Source: Burkholderiaceae bacterium
GTDB taxonomy: Bacteria; Pseudomonadota; Gammaproteobacteria; Burkholderiales; Burkholderiaceae_C
DNA length: 64,000 nt
Assembly (NCBI GenBank): GCA_024235855.1
Contig: JACKLN010000006.1
Location: 1 to 64,000 of the forward strand
Reading direction: 5' to 3'
The translations under genes were made by a program, and so were the position numbers. Shown here piece after piece: positions 17,357 through 26,486 of the stretch (the stretch's first letter is position 1; each line of letters opens with the position of its first letter). The notes under the pieces are model-generated. The model had not been told where the DNA came from. It ran no database searches and saw nothing but the letters and a program-made list of their open reading frames with translations.

Positions 17357-18778
17357 ATGAGTGCACCCACCTTCGACCTGGTGCTGCGCCATGCCCGCGT
17401 GGCCACCGCCGCAGACGTGTTCGAGGCCGACATCGGCATCACCGGCGGCCGCATTGCCATGCTGGGCAGCGGCCTGCCGGCCGGGCGCCAGGAGATCGAT
17501 GCCGCTGGCCGCGTGGTGACACCGGGCGGCGTGGACGCGCACTGCCACCTCGACCAGCCCATGGACCCGCCGGCCCGCATGGCCGACGGTTTCGACAGCG
17601 GCACGCGCTCCGCCGCCTGTGGCGGCACGACCACCGTGATCCCGTTTGCCGCCCAGCGCAAGGGCGGCACGCTGCGCGAGGCGGTGGCCGACTACCACCG
17701 CCGTGCCGAGGGCCAGGCGCACGTGGACTACGCCTTCCACCTCATCGTCAGCGACCCCACGCCTGCGGTGCTGGAGGAGGAGCTGCCGGCGCTGATCCGC
17801 GAGGGCTACACCTCGTTCAAGCTCTACCTGACCTACGACGACCTGAAGCTCGACGACGGCCAGGTGCTGGACGTGCTGTCGGTGGCGCGTGAACACGGCG
17901 CGATGGCGATGGTGCACGCCGAGAACGCCGACGCCATCGAGTGGCTGACGCGCCGTCTGGAAGCCGCCGGCCGCACCGCGCCACGCTGGCACGCGCACGC
18001 GCGGCCGATGCTGGTGGAGCGCGAGGCCACGCACCGCGCCATCGCGCTGTCGCAGCTGGTGGACGTGCCCATCCTCATCGTGCACGTCTCCGGCCGCGAG
18101 GCCGTCGAGCAGATCCGCTGGGCACGCAGCCATGGCCTGCCCATCTACGCCGAGACCTGCCCGCAGTACCTGTTCCTCACCGCCGAAGACCTCGGCATCG
18201 ACGACAGCTACCAGGGTGCGCGCTGCGTCTGCAGCCCGCCGCCGCGCGACAAGGGCAACCAGCAGGTGATCTGGGACGGCCTGGTGGACGGCCTGTTCAC
18301 GGTGTTCTCCTCGGACCACGCACCGTTCCGCTACGACGCGCCCGAGGGCAAGAAGCCGAACGGCCAGGAGGTGGCCTTCCGCCACATCCCCAACGGCATC
18401 CCGGGCCTGGAGACGCGGCTGCCGCTGCTGTACTCCGAAGGCGTGCTCGGCGGCCGGTTGACGCTGGAGCAGTTCGTGACGCTCACGGCCACCAACCCCG
18501 CCAAGGCCTACGGCCTGCACCCGCGCAAGGGCACGATCGCGCCCGGCGCCGACGCCGACCTGGTGGTCTGGGGCGAAGGCGAGTTCGTGCTGGACAACGA
18601 CCGTCTGCACCACGACGTCGACTACACGCCCTACGCCGGCATGACGCTGCGCGCCTGGCCGGCGCTGACGCTGGCCGGCGGCCAGGTGGTCTGGGACGGC
18701 AACACATTCCACCCGCGGCCCGGCCAGGGTCGCTTCCTGCGTTGCGGGCCGCCGTCGTTGCGGCCGCGCAAGGCCTGA
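17357..18778 (+). CDS. hydA: Dihydropyrimidinase/D-hydantoinase family cyclic amidohydrolase
   Basis: Cytoplasmic binuclear-metal hydrolase (473 residues) that opens cyclic ureides such as hydantoins or dihydropyrimidines to N-carbamoyl acids. Metal-site residues of the family are all visible: His62 and His64 (DAHCHLD), carboxylated-lysine candidate Lys155 (TSFKLYLTY), His187 (VHAEN), His243 (IVHVSG) and Asp320 (SSDHAPF). Start is ATG 17357 (MSAPTFDLVLRHARV); upstream in-frame sequence is promoter DNA. It is the first gene of an operon with a TRAP transporter and an amidase. Phenylhydantoinase and dihydropyrimidinase cannot be separated by eye. Confidence 0.92.
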   Translation: MSAPTFDLVLRHARVATAADVFEADIGITGGRIAMLGSGLPAGRQEIDAAGRVVTPGGVDAHCHLDQPMDPPARMADGFDSGTRSAACGGTTTVIPFAAQRKGGTLREAVADYHRRAEGQAHVDYAFHLIVSDPTPAVLEEELPALIREGYTSFKLYLTYDDLKLDDGQVLDVLSVAREHGAMAMVHAENADAIEWLTRRLEAAGRTAPRWHAHARPMLVEREATHRAIALSQLVDVPILIVHVSGREAVEQIRWARSHGLPIYAETCPQYLFLTAEDLGIDDSYQGARCVCSPPPRDKGNQQVIWDGLVDGLFTVFSSDHAPFRYDAPEGKKPNGQEVAFRHIPNGIPGLETRLPLLYSEGVLGGRLTLEQFVTLTATNPAKAYGLHPRKGTIAPGADADLVVWGEGEFVLDNDRLHHDVDYTPYAGMTLRAWPALTLAGGQVVWDGNTFHPRPGQGRFLRCGPPSLRPRKA

Positions 18779-18809
18779 CCGTTCGTTCTCATCACCCCAG
18801 GAGAAGCCG

Positions 18810-19874
18810 ATGACCCGTTCCACCCTCCGGACCCGCGCGCTGGCCGTGCTGGCCGTGATGACCTTCAGCGCCGCCCTCGCCCTGCCCGCCGCGGCGCAGG
18901 ACAAGATGACCTGGAAGGTCATCGGCCAGCCGGCTGCCACCGGCAAGATCCAGGCGAACAAGGAGAAGCCGTTTTTCGACGAGTTCGCCAAGCGCACCGG
19001 CCTGAACATCGACGCCGACTACAAGCCCAACGACCAGCTGGGCCTGAAGGACACCGAGCAGCTGCGCATCATGAAGGCCGGGCTGTTCGACATCGTCTCG
19101 CTGCGCGTGTCGCAGAACTCGCGCGACGAGCCCACGCTGCTGGGCATGGACCTCGTGGGCGCCGCGCCCGACTACGCCACCGCGCGCAAGGTCTACGAGG
19201 CCTGGTTCGACACCCTGGACAAGCGCCTGCAGCAGAACTTCCAGGTCAAGCTGCTGGGCGTGTGGCCCTTCGGCCCGCAGATCCTGTTCTGCAAGAAGCC
19301 CATCGCCAGCCTGGCCGACCTCAAGGGCCTGAAGGTGCGCGTGTACGACCAGAACCTGGCCAAGTTCATCGAGACCGTGGGCGGCACGCCGGTGCCGCTG
19401 AGCTTCGTCGACGTGCACCAGTCGCTGTCGCTGGGCGTGGTGGACTGCGCCATCACCGGCCCCAGCTCGGCCAACTCGTCGAACTGGCCCGAGGTCACCA
19501 CGCACCAGTACCCGCTGGGCTTCCAGATGGCGCTCAACGGCTACGCGATCTCGATGCGCGCCTGGAACAAGCTCACCCCCGCCCAGCAGGGCCAACTGGC
19601 CGCCGCCTTCAAGACCCTGGTGGACGACATCTGGGTCTACAGCGAGCAGCTGACGCAGGACGCGCTGAACTGCAACACCGGCAAGGAGCCGTGCACCACC
19701 GGCAAGAAGTTCAACCTGACGCCGGTGGCGGTGACGCCGGCCGACATCGAGACGGTGCGTGGTGCGGTGGGCAAGGTCTCGTTCCCCACCTGGGCCGAGA
19801 TCTGCGACAAGGCCAACCCGGGCTGCTCCGCCGCATGGAAGGCCACGGTCGGCAAGGCCATCGGCGTGCAGTGA
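18810..19874 (+). CDS. dctP: TRAP transporter periplasmic binding protein (DctP)
   Basis: A 354-residue extracytoplasmic binding protein with a signal peptide (about 1-29, ALPAAAQ). The body carries DctP-family features including LKGLKVRVYDQNLAKFIETVGG and the region that normally places the Arg that binds the ligand carboxylate. The substrate should be an organic acid. Neighbours (hydantoinase and amidase) suggest a carboxylated ureide, amide or related acid. It lies 31 bp after the hydantoinase, behind CAGGAG at 18799-18804. Confidence 0.93.
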   Translation: MTRSTLRTRALAVLAVMTFSAALALPAAAQDKMTWKVIGQPAATGKIQANKEKPFFDEFAKRTGLNIDADYKPNDQLGLKDTEQLRIMKAGLFDIVSLRVSQNSRDEPTLLGMDLVGAAPDYATARKVYEAWFDTLDKRLQQNFQVKLLGVWPFGPQILFCKKPIASLADLKGLKVRVYDQNLAKFIETVGGTPVPLSFVDVHQSLSLGVVDCAITGPSSANSSNWPEVTTHQYPLGFQMALNGYAISMRAWNKLTPAQQGQLAAAFKTLVDDIWVYSEQLTQDALNCNTGKEPCTTGKKFNLTPVAVTPADIETVRGAVGKVSFPTWAEICDKANPGCSAAWKATVGKAIGVQ

Positions 19875-19897
19875 TCTGACGACCGCACGGCAGCGGC

Positions 19898-20485
19898 ATG
19901 GCCATGAAGGCGCGCATCGAACAGCTGCTGGGCACCCTCTTCGGGCTCGTGTTCCTGGGCCTGGCGGGGGTGGTCACGGTGGAGACCGTCAGCCGCAAGC
20001 TGTTCAACGTCTCGCTGCAGGGCGCCGACGAACTGGGCGGCTACGCGCTGGCCGTCGGCGCCACGCTGGGCTTCAGCCTGGCACTGCTGGGGCGCGCGCA
20101 CATCCGCGTGGACGTGTTCCACGACCGGCTGCCGCGGCCGGTGCAGGTGGTGCTGAACTGGCTGTCGGTGGTCAGCCTGGCGGCGCTGGCGTTGCTGTTG
20201 GCCTACCTCGCCTGGTTCGTGATCCAGGACTCGCGCGCCTACCAGAGCGTGGCCCAGACGCCCTGGGCCACGCCGCTGGTCTATCCGCAGACGGCGTGGT
20301 TGATCGGCCTCATCGTCTTCGGCGTGGTGGCACTCTTCAGTGCGCTGCGCGCCACCGCGCTGCTCCTGCGTGGTGATGCCGCCGCGCTGGCGCGCGACTA
20401 CGGCCCGCGCTCGACCAAGGAGGAGGTCGACGAGGAGCTCGAGGACCTGAAGGCCCGCGGCACGGCAGCGGAGGTCACGCGATGA
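19898..20485 (+). CDS. dctQ: TRAP transporter small permease (DctQ)
   Basis: A 195-residue protein with four membrane segments (about 10-30, 45-65, 87-110, 128-150) and the family pattern VSRKLFNVSLQGADELGGYALA. It forms the membrane complex with DctM. An alternative ATG exists at 19904. The stop overlaps the dctM start (ATGA at 20482-20485), so they are translationally coupled. Confidence 0.93.
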   Translation: MAMKARIEQLLGTLFGLVFLGLAGVVTVETVSRKLFNVSLQGADELGGYALAVGATLGFSLALLGRAHIRVDVFHDRLPRPVQVVLNWLSVVSLAALALLLAYLAWFVIQDSRAYQSVAQTPWATPLVYPQTAWLIGLIVFGVVALFSALRATALLLRGDAAALARDYGPRSTKEEVDEELEDLKARGTAAEVTR

Positions 20486-21780
20486 GCGTGGGCTACGTGC
20501 TCGCCGGCTTCGCCATCATGTTGGCGCTGATGCTGCTGGGCCTGCCCATTGCCGCGGCGATGGCGGCGGTGGGCATCGTCGGCGGCATGCTGGCCTACGG
20601 GCTGCCGTTCATGAACTCGATCGCGCCCGTGGTCTGGGGCGTGCACAACGACAACCTGCTCACCGCCATCCCGATGTTCGTGCTGATGGGCGAGCTGCTG
20701 CTGCGCAGCGGCATCGCCGACCGCATGTTCGGCGCCCTGGCCGCCTGGCTCGGCCGCCTGCCCGGCGGGCTGCTGCACACCGGGGTGGGCTGCAGCGCGG
20801 TGTTCGTCGCCACCTCGGGCTCGTCGGTGGCCACCGCGGCCACCATCGGCACCGTGGCCCTGCCGTCACTGCACCAACGCGGCTACCCGATGCACCTGTC
20901 GCTGGGGTCCATCGCCGCCGGCGGCACGCTGGGCATCCTGATCCCGCCGTCGGTCAACATGATCGTCTACGGCTCGATCACCGACACCTCGATCGGCCAG
21001 CTCTTCATTGCCGGCATCGTGCCCGGGCTGCTGCTGACGGGCTGCTTCATGCTCTACATCGTCGCCCACTCGCTGCTCACCGGCGACGCGCGGCGCGAGA
21101 CCGCCGTGCCGCTGCGCGAACGGCTGCGCCTGCTGAAGGACCTGGTGCCGCCGGCGGTGGTGTTCCTGGTGGTGATGGGCAGCCTGTACGGCGGCATCGC
21201 CACCACCACGGAATCGGCGGCACTGGGCGTGATGGTGTCGCTTTTCTTCACCTGGCGCAGCGGCCGCCTGCGCTGGACGCTGCTGCAGCACTGCTTCGTG
21301 CAGACCGCCAAGACCAGCGGGATGATCCTGCTCATCATCACCACCGCGTTCGTGCTGAACCTCACCATCAGCCTCACCGGCGTGGCCGACACGATGACGC
21401 AGTGGGTCACGTCCTTCGGGCTGACGCCGGTGCAGATGCTGCTCGCGCTGATGGTCTTCTACTTCATCCTCGGCATGTTCATGGACGTGCTGTCGATGAT
21501 GGTGGCCACCATCCCCATCACCTTCCCGATCGTCGCCCACCTGGGGGTGGACCCGGTGTGGTTCGGCATCTTCATCGTGCTGATGTGCGAGCTCGGCATG
21601 ATCACCCCGCCGGTGGGCATGAACCTGTTCGTGGTGCACGGCATCCGCCCTGACCGCGGCGGCATCCGCGACGCGATGTGGGGCGCCGTGCCCTACGTGC
21701 TGATCATGCTGGCCTTCACGCTGCTGCTGATCGCCGCCCCCGGGATCGCCACCTGGCTGCCGGCGCAGATGCGGGGATGA
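20482..21780 (+). CDS. dctM: TRAP transporter large permease (DctM)
   Basis: A 432-residue, about 12-helix permease that performs Na+-coupled uptake with DctP/DctQ. Typical family stretches are ATSGSSVATAATIGTVALP, the GTLGILIPPSVNMIVYG hairpin and LGMITPPVGMNLFVVHG near the end. Its stop overlaps the amidase start (ATGA). Confidence 0.95.
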   Translation: MSVGYVLAGFAIMLALMLLGLPIAAAMAAVGIVGGMLAYGLPFMNSIAPVVWGVHNDNLLTAIPMFVLMGELLLRSGIADRMFGALAAWLGRLPGGLLHTGVGCSAVFVATSGSSVATAATIGTVALPSLHQRGYPMHLSLGSIAAGGTLGILIPPSVNMIVYGSITDTSIGQLFIAGIVPGLLLTGCFMLYIVAHSLLTGDARRETAVPLRERLRLLKDLVPPAVVFLVVMGSLYGGIATTTESAALGVMVSLFFTWRSGRLRWTLLQHCFVQTAKTSGMILLIITTAFVLNLTISLTGVADTMTQWVTSFGLTPVQMLLALMVFYFILGMFMDVLSMMVATIPITFPIVAHLGVDPVWFGIFIVLMCELGMITPPVGMNLFVVHGIRPDRGGIRDAMWGAVPYVLIMLAFTLLLIAAPGIATWLPAQMRG

Positions 21781-23177
21781 GCGAGGTCTGCGCCATGGAC
21801 GCCGCGGCCCTGGCCGCCGCCTTCCACGCCGGCACGCTGAGCCCGGTGCAGGCCCTGGACGCCTGCCTGGCGCGCATCGCCGAACGGAACCCGGCGCTGA
21901 ACGCCTTCGTCGCGCTGCGCGCGGAAGGCGCCCGGGCCGAAGCGCAGGCGAGCGCCGAGCGCCACGCCGCAGGCACACCGCGGTCGCCGCTGGACGGCGT
22001 GCCGATCGCGATCAAGGACAACCTGCCCACGGCCGACCTGCCCACCACCTGGGGCAGCGTTGCCGGGCGCGACGATCGCCCGGCGCGTGACGAGCTGGCC
22101 GTGGCCCGCGCGCGTGCGGCGGGCCTGGTCATCGTGGGCAAGACCAACGTCCCGGAGTTCACGCTCGAGGGCTACACGCACAACGCGCTGTTCGGCACCA
22201 CGGGCAACCCCTGGAACCCGGCGCTCACGCCCGGCGGCAGCAGCGGCGGTTCGGTCGCGGCGGTGGCCTCGGGCATGGTGCCGCTGGCGCTGGGCACCGA
22301 CGGCGGTGGCAGCACGCGCCGGCCCTGCGGCTACACCGGGCTCGTCGGCCTGAAGCCGTCGATCGGCGCCATCGCGCGCGAGCACGCATTGCCGCCGCTG
22401 CTGCTGGACTTCGAGGTGGTGGGCCCGATCGCACGCACCGTGGCCGACCTGCAACTGCTGTTCGGCGTGCTGGCCGGCCCGCATGCGGCCGACCCGGCCT
22501 CGTTCGCTGCCGCCGGTGCGGCACGCACGCTGCCCGAACGCCTGCGCGTGCTCTACGTGCCGACACTGGACGGTGCGCCGGTGGACCCCGGCATCGCCGC
22601 GGCCTGCGAAGCCGGCGCGATGCGCCTGCAGGCGCTGGGCCACACCGTCACCACCGGCCCGCTGCCGCTGGACCTGGCGGCGCTGAACGCCGGCTGGCCG
22701 CGCATCGGGCAGATCGGCCTGTCGTGGCTGTTCGAACACCACCCGCACTGGCGCGAAGGTGCCGCCGACAAGACCCTGGCGATGGCCGAGGAAGGCGCGA
22801 AGCTGCCCGGCCATGTGCTCTGGCAGACGCTGGAATCCGCGACGCAGCTGCGCCGCGACGCCGCCCACCTGTTCGAGCGTGTCGACCTCATCGCCATGCC
22901 CAGCAGCGCGGCCATGCCCTGGCCGGCCGACCAGCCCTTCCCGCCCACCATCGCCGGCCAGCCGGTGGGCCCGCGCGGCCATGCCATCTTCACCGGCTGG
23001 GTCAATGCCGCCGGGCTGCCGGCGCTGAACGTGCCGGTCGAACCGGTGGAGGGGCTGCCCGTGGGGCTGCAGCTGATCGGGCCCTTCGGTGCCGACCGCG
23101 CGCTGCTGGCGTTGGGGCAGGTGTTGGAGCCGGCATTTGGCGGGCTCGACCAGGCCGGCCACGGCGTGGCTCCCTAG
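21777..23177 (+). CDS. Amidase-signature-family amidase
   Basis: A 466-residue cytoplasmic amidase with the Ser-cisSer-Lys machinery visible: Lys80 (AIKDNL), the cis-serine in GGSSGGS (153-159) and nucleophile Ser179 in GTDGGGSTRRP. It hydrolyses an amide or carbamoyl-type bond. As the last gene of the hydantoinase-TRAP operon, it may act on the ring-opened product. The start ATG at 21777 overlaps the dctM stop; the longer in-frame extension upstream lies inside dctM and is not expected to be used. Confidence 0.92.
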   Translation: MSEVCAMDAAALAAAFHAGTLSPVQALDACLARIAERNPALNAFVALRAEGARAEAQASAERHAAGTPRSPLDGVPIAIKDNLPTADLPTTWGSVAGRDDRPARDELAVARARAAGLVIVGKTNVPEFTLEGYTHNALFGTTGNPWNPALTPGGSSGGSVAAVASGMVPLALGTDGGGSTRRPCGYTGLVGLKPSIGAIAREHALPPLLLDFEVVGPIARTVADLQLLFGVLAGPHAADPASFAAAGAARTLPERLRVLYVPTLDGAPVDPGIAAACEAGAMRLQALGHTVTTGPLPLDLAALNAGWPRIGQIGLSWLFEHHPHWREGAADKTLAMAEEGAKLPGHVLWQTLESATQLRRDAAHLFERVDLIAMPSSAAMPWPADQPFPPTIAGQPVGPRGHAIFTGWVNAAGLPALNVPVEPVEGLPVGLQLIGPFGADRALLALGQVLEPAFGGLDQAGHGVAP

Positions 23178-23249
23178 CTTGGCATCGAGGTTCCCGCGCA
23201 TCACGCCGGAACCATCTGCACACTCGGGCGCTGGCAGACCGGAGGGGCC

Positions 23250-24386
23250 ATGCGCATCTATCTGTCGTCCACCTACACGGACCTGGTGACCCACCGCGCG
23301 GCAGTGGCGCGGCTGCTGCGGCAGATGGGCCACGAGGTCATCGGCATGGAGGAATACGTCGCCGAAGGCGCGCGCCCGCTGGAACGCTGCCTGAAGGACG
23401 TCGACGACGCCGACCTGTACGTGGGCGTCTTTGCCTGGCGCTACGGCTTCGTGCCGCCGGCGCTGGCGGCACGACAGTCCATCACCGAGGCGGAGTTCCG
23501 ACGCGCCGTCGGCAAGCGGCCGCTGGTGTTCCTGCTCGATCCGCAGGCCGCCTGGCCGGTGCAGCACATCGACGCCGTCTCCGGCACGCCCGAGGACGCG
23601 GCCGCGGTGAAGCGGCTGCGCGAGGAACTCGCCACGCAGTGGCTGGCGGGCTTCTTCAGCACGCCGGAGGACCTGGCGCGGCAGGTCAGCGCCGCGGTCT
23701 ATCGGCGCGAGGTGACCGACCGCCTGGATTCCATCAGCGCCGCGCCGGGGCTGACCGAATCCCTGATGGCCGGCGGGCCGATCGCCGACACGACGTTGAT
23801 GAGCCTGCAGCAGTCGCTGGTGCAGTCGCCGGAACTGCGTGTGCTGACGGTGGACCTGCGCGACGGCCACTACTGGTGGTCGACCCGGCTGTTCTTCCTG
23901 GCCACGGTGGCCGGCGAGATCGCCGGCACCCGGCTGCTGGTGTTCACCGAAGACGGCGACCGTTACCTGGGCGCCGCCACCACGGCCACCGTGCGCGAGC
24001 GCCTGGCCGGCATGAGCGTGCCGCTGCGCCAGTTCATCGAACAGTGTCGGCTGCAGGCGGTCGACGCGATGGACCTCGCGCGCTCGCTCGACCAGCGGGC
24101 CGCCCTCTGGAACCAGCTCGTGCCGCAGCCCGTGGAAGAGGCGGCGCGTTCGTTCGTCACCGCACGCGACCTGCGCCGCTGGCTGGGCGACGACCTCCTG
24201 ACGCAGGCAGCGACACAGGACGGCGATGCCGTGTCGACCTCGCTGTTGCGCGCCATCGTCGACTGGCCGCACCCCTTCGTGCCCATCACCCAGGCCGGTC
24301 GCCTGCGCAAGGTGGTGGCGCGGGCCACGGTGGCCGACAACCTGGCCCGCATCTTCGTCGGCAGCCTGGACCGCATGCGCGCCTGA
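23250..24386 (+). CDS. DUF4062-domain protein with unassigned C-terminal domain
   Basis: A 378-residue soluble protein. Residues 1-~95 form the DUF4062 domain (MRIYLSSTYTDLVTHR, then ADLYVGVFAWRYGF), a Rossmann/TIR-like fold usually found at the N-terminus of STAND NTPases in signalling or defence. Here no NTPase follows. Residues ~165-378 (LRVLTVDLRDGHYWWSTRLFFLATVAGEI, LVFTEDGD) form a domain I do not recognise. A strong GGAGGGG site precedes the ATG. It appears monocistronic. A nucleotide-sensing or defence role is possible but unproven. Confidence 0.75.
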   Translation: MRIYLSSTYTDLVTHRAAVARLLRQMGHEVIGMEEYVAEGARPLERCLKDVDDADLYVGVFAWRYGFVPPALAARQSITEAEFRRAVGKRPLVFLLDPQAAWPVQHIDAVSGTPEDAAAVKRLREELATQWLAGFFSTPEDLARQVSAAVYRREVTDRLDSISAAPGLTESLMAGGPIADTTLMSLQQSLVQSPELRVLTVDLRDGHYWWSTRLFFLATVAGEIAGTRLLVFTEDGDRYLGAATTATVRERLAGMSVPLRQFIEQCRLQAVDAMDLARSLDQRAALWNQLVPQPVEEAARSFVTARDLRRWLGDDLLTQAATQDGDAVSTSLLRAIVDWPHPFVPITQAGRLRKVVARATVADNLARIFVGSLDRMRA

Positions 24387-24487
24387 GGCTGCCGCGCGGC
24401 GCGCCGCCGGCCGGCCAGGGCTGTCGAATCGGGCGCCCCTCGCGCGTCGTGCCTGCAGGCAACATCCCGCACCCTGGAGACGACCGC

Positions 24488-24967
24488 ATGCAACCCAAGA
24501 ACACCCTCTGCCTCTGGTACGACGGCACGGCGCTGGAAGCCGCGCAGTTCTACGCAGCGACCTTTCCCGACAGCGCCGTCGGCGCCATCCACCGCGCGCC
24601 CGGCGACTACCCTTCCGGTCGTCAGGGCGATGTGCTGACCGTGGAATTCACCGTGATGGGCCTCCCTTGCCTGGGCCTCAACGGCGGCCCGGCCTTCCGG
24701 CACAGCGAGGCCTTCTCCTTCCAGGTGGCCACCGACGACCAGGCCGAGACCGACCGCCTGTGGCACGCCATCCTCGCCCACGGCGGCCAGCCCAGCGCCT
24801 GTGGCTGGTGCAAGGACAAGTGGGGCCTGTCGTGGCAGATCACCCCGCGCGCGCTCACCGACGCCATCACCGACCCCGACCCGGCCGCCGCCAAGCGGGC
24901 GTTCGAGGCCATGATGACGATGACGAAGATCGACATCGCCGCCATCGAGGCGGCACGGCGCGGGTGA
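24488..24967 (+). CDS. VOC-fold PhnB-like protein
   Basis: A 159-residue protein of the glyoxalase/bleomycin-resistance superfamily, PhnB-like subgroup (sometimes labelled 3-demethylubiquinone-9 3-methyltransferase domain). It begins TLCLWYDGTALEAAQFYAA and contains GPAFRHSEAFSFQVATDDQ and WGLSWQITP, where metal-ligand or pocket residues usually sit. The substrate is unknown. The GST gene follows 13 bp downstream, so the two may be a detoxification pair. Confidence 0.85.
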   Translation: MQPKNTLCLWYDGTALEAAQFYAATFPDSAVGAIHRAPGDYPSGRQGDVLTVEFTVMGLPCLGLNGGPAFRHSEAFSFQVATDDQAETDRLWHAILAHGGQPSACGWCKDKWGLSWQITPRALTDAITDPDPAAAKRAFEAMMTMTKIDIAAIEAARRG

Positions 24968-24980
24968 ACGGAGACCGCGG

Positions 24981-25688
<708 letters not shown>

Positions 25689-25695
25689 CCACAGC

Positions 25696-26457
25696 CTAGA
25701 ACTGCAGCCGCGCCTCGCCGATCCCGTCGAAGACCACCCTCACGGCATCGCCGGCCGCCGCCATCGGCAGCCCGCACCAGGTGCCGGTGGTGACGACCGT
25801 GCCCGCCGGCAGCACGGCGCCACCCTGCGTGGCATGGCGCAGCCAGGCCGGCAGGCCCCAGGTCGGGTCGCCGAAGGCGTGCGTGCCTCGGAAGTCCAGC
25901 ACGCGCTCGCCGATCTCCACCCGCACCGCCTGCGCCGCCCAGTCGCGCGCCGCGTACGACACCCAGTCGCCCAGCACCAGTGCGCCATGCGACTGCAGGT
26001 CGGCCAGCTTGGCCAGCGGCGGCGCCTGCACGCCCTCGACCCAACGCGAGTCGACGACCTCGATGGCCACGCACATGGCGTCGATGGCCACCGGCGCGCC
26101 CAGCGCCGCCCGCGCCGCATCCACCGGCTCGCCCAGCCGCAGCGCGATCTCGGCCTCGATGCCGCGGAAGTGGAAGGGCACGCCACGCAGGTCGGCCGGG
26201 CTGGCGTGCACGCCCGCCGGCGGCAACGGCGCGTGGGTCAGCACCGCCGTGCGGCCGGCACCGCCGGACTTCCAGTGCCGCGGCACGCCGCCGCCGAACC
26301 AGCCCAGCGCTTCGGCCACCGCCGCCTGCACGGCATAGGCCGCCGGCGCGTCGGGCAGGTCGGCGGCCGGTTGGGCACCGCCACCGCGGCGGGCGCTCAG
26401 CAGGCGGCGGGTGGCGTCGGCGACGGCGTCGCCGGCCGGTGTCGTGGCATCGGGCAT
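25696..26457 (-). CDS. 2-keto-4-pentenoate hydratase/fumarylacetoacetase-family enzyme
   Basis: A 253-residue protein resembling MhpD/DmpE hydratases and DmpH decarboxylases: AVQAAVAEALGWFGGGVPRHWKSG, FHFRGIEAEIALRLGEPV (metal-ligand Glu pair) and WVEGVQAPPLAKLADLQSHGALVLGDW. Such enzymes act late in meta-cleavage pathways. It lies 29 bp after the molybdenum hydroxylase large subunit on the same strand, so it is likely the third gene of that operon. The exact reaction is not decidable. Confidence 0.85.
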   Translation of the reverse strand: MPDATTPAGDAVADATRRLLSARRGGGAQPAADLPDAPAAYAVQAAVAEALGWFGGGVPRHWKSGGAGRTAVLTHAPLPPAGVHASPADLRGVPFHFRGIEAEIALRLGEPVDAARAALGAPVAIDAMCVAIEVVDSRWVEGVQAPPLAKLADLQSHGALVLGDWVSYAARDWAAQAVRVEIGERVLDFRGTHAFGDPTWGLPAWLRHATQGGAVLPAGTVVTTGTWCGLPMAAAGDAVRVVFDGIGEARLQF

Positions 26458-26486
26458 GCCGACATTGTGGCGGGCATGCGTCGGGA

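Noticed and set aside
21693..24272. 859-codon minus-strand frame across the amidase and DUF4062 genes
   Set aside because: It spans two clear plus-strand genes and the gap between them and has no recognisable domain or ribosome-binding site.
23250..24386. Calling the DUF4062 gene an antiphage gene
   Set aside because: No effector domain or defence neighbourhood is visible; the domain alone is not sufficient.
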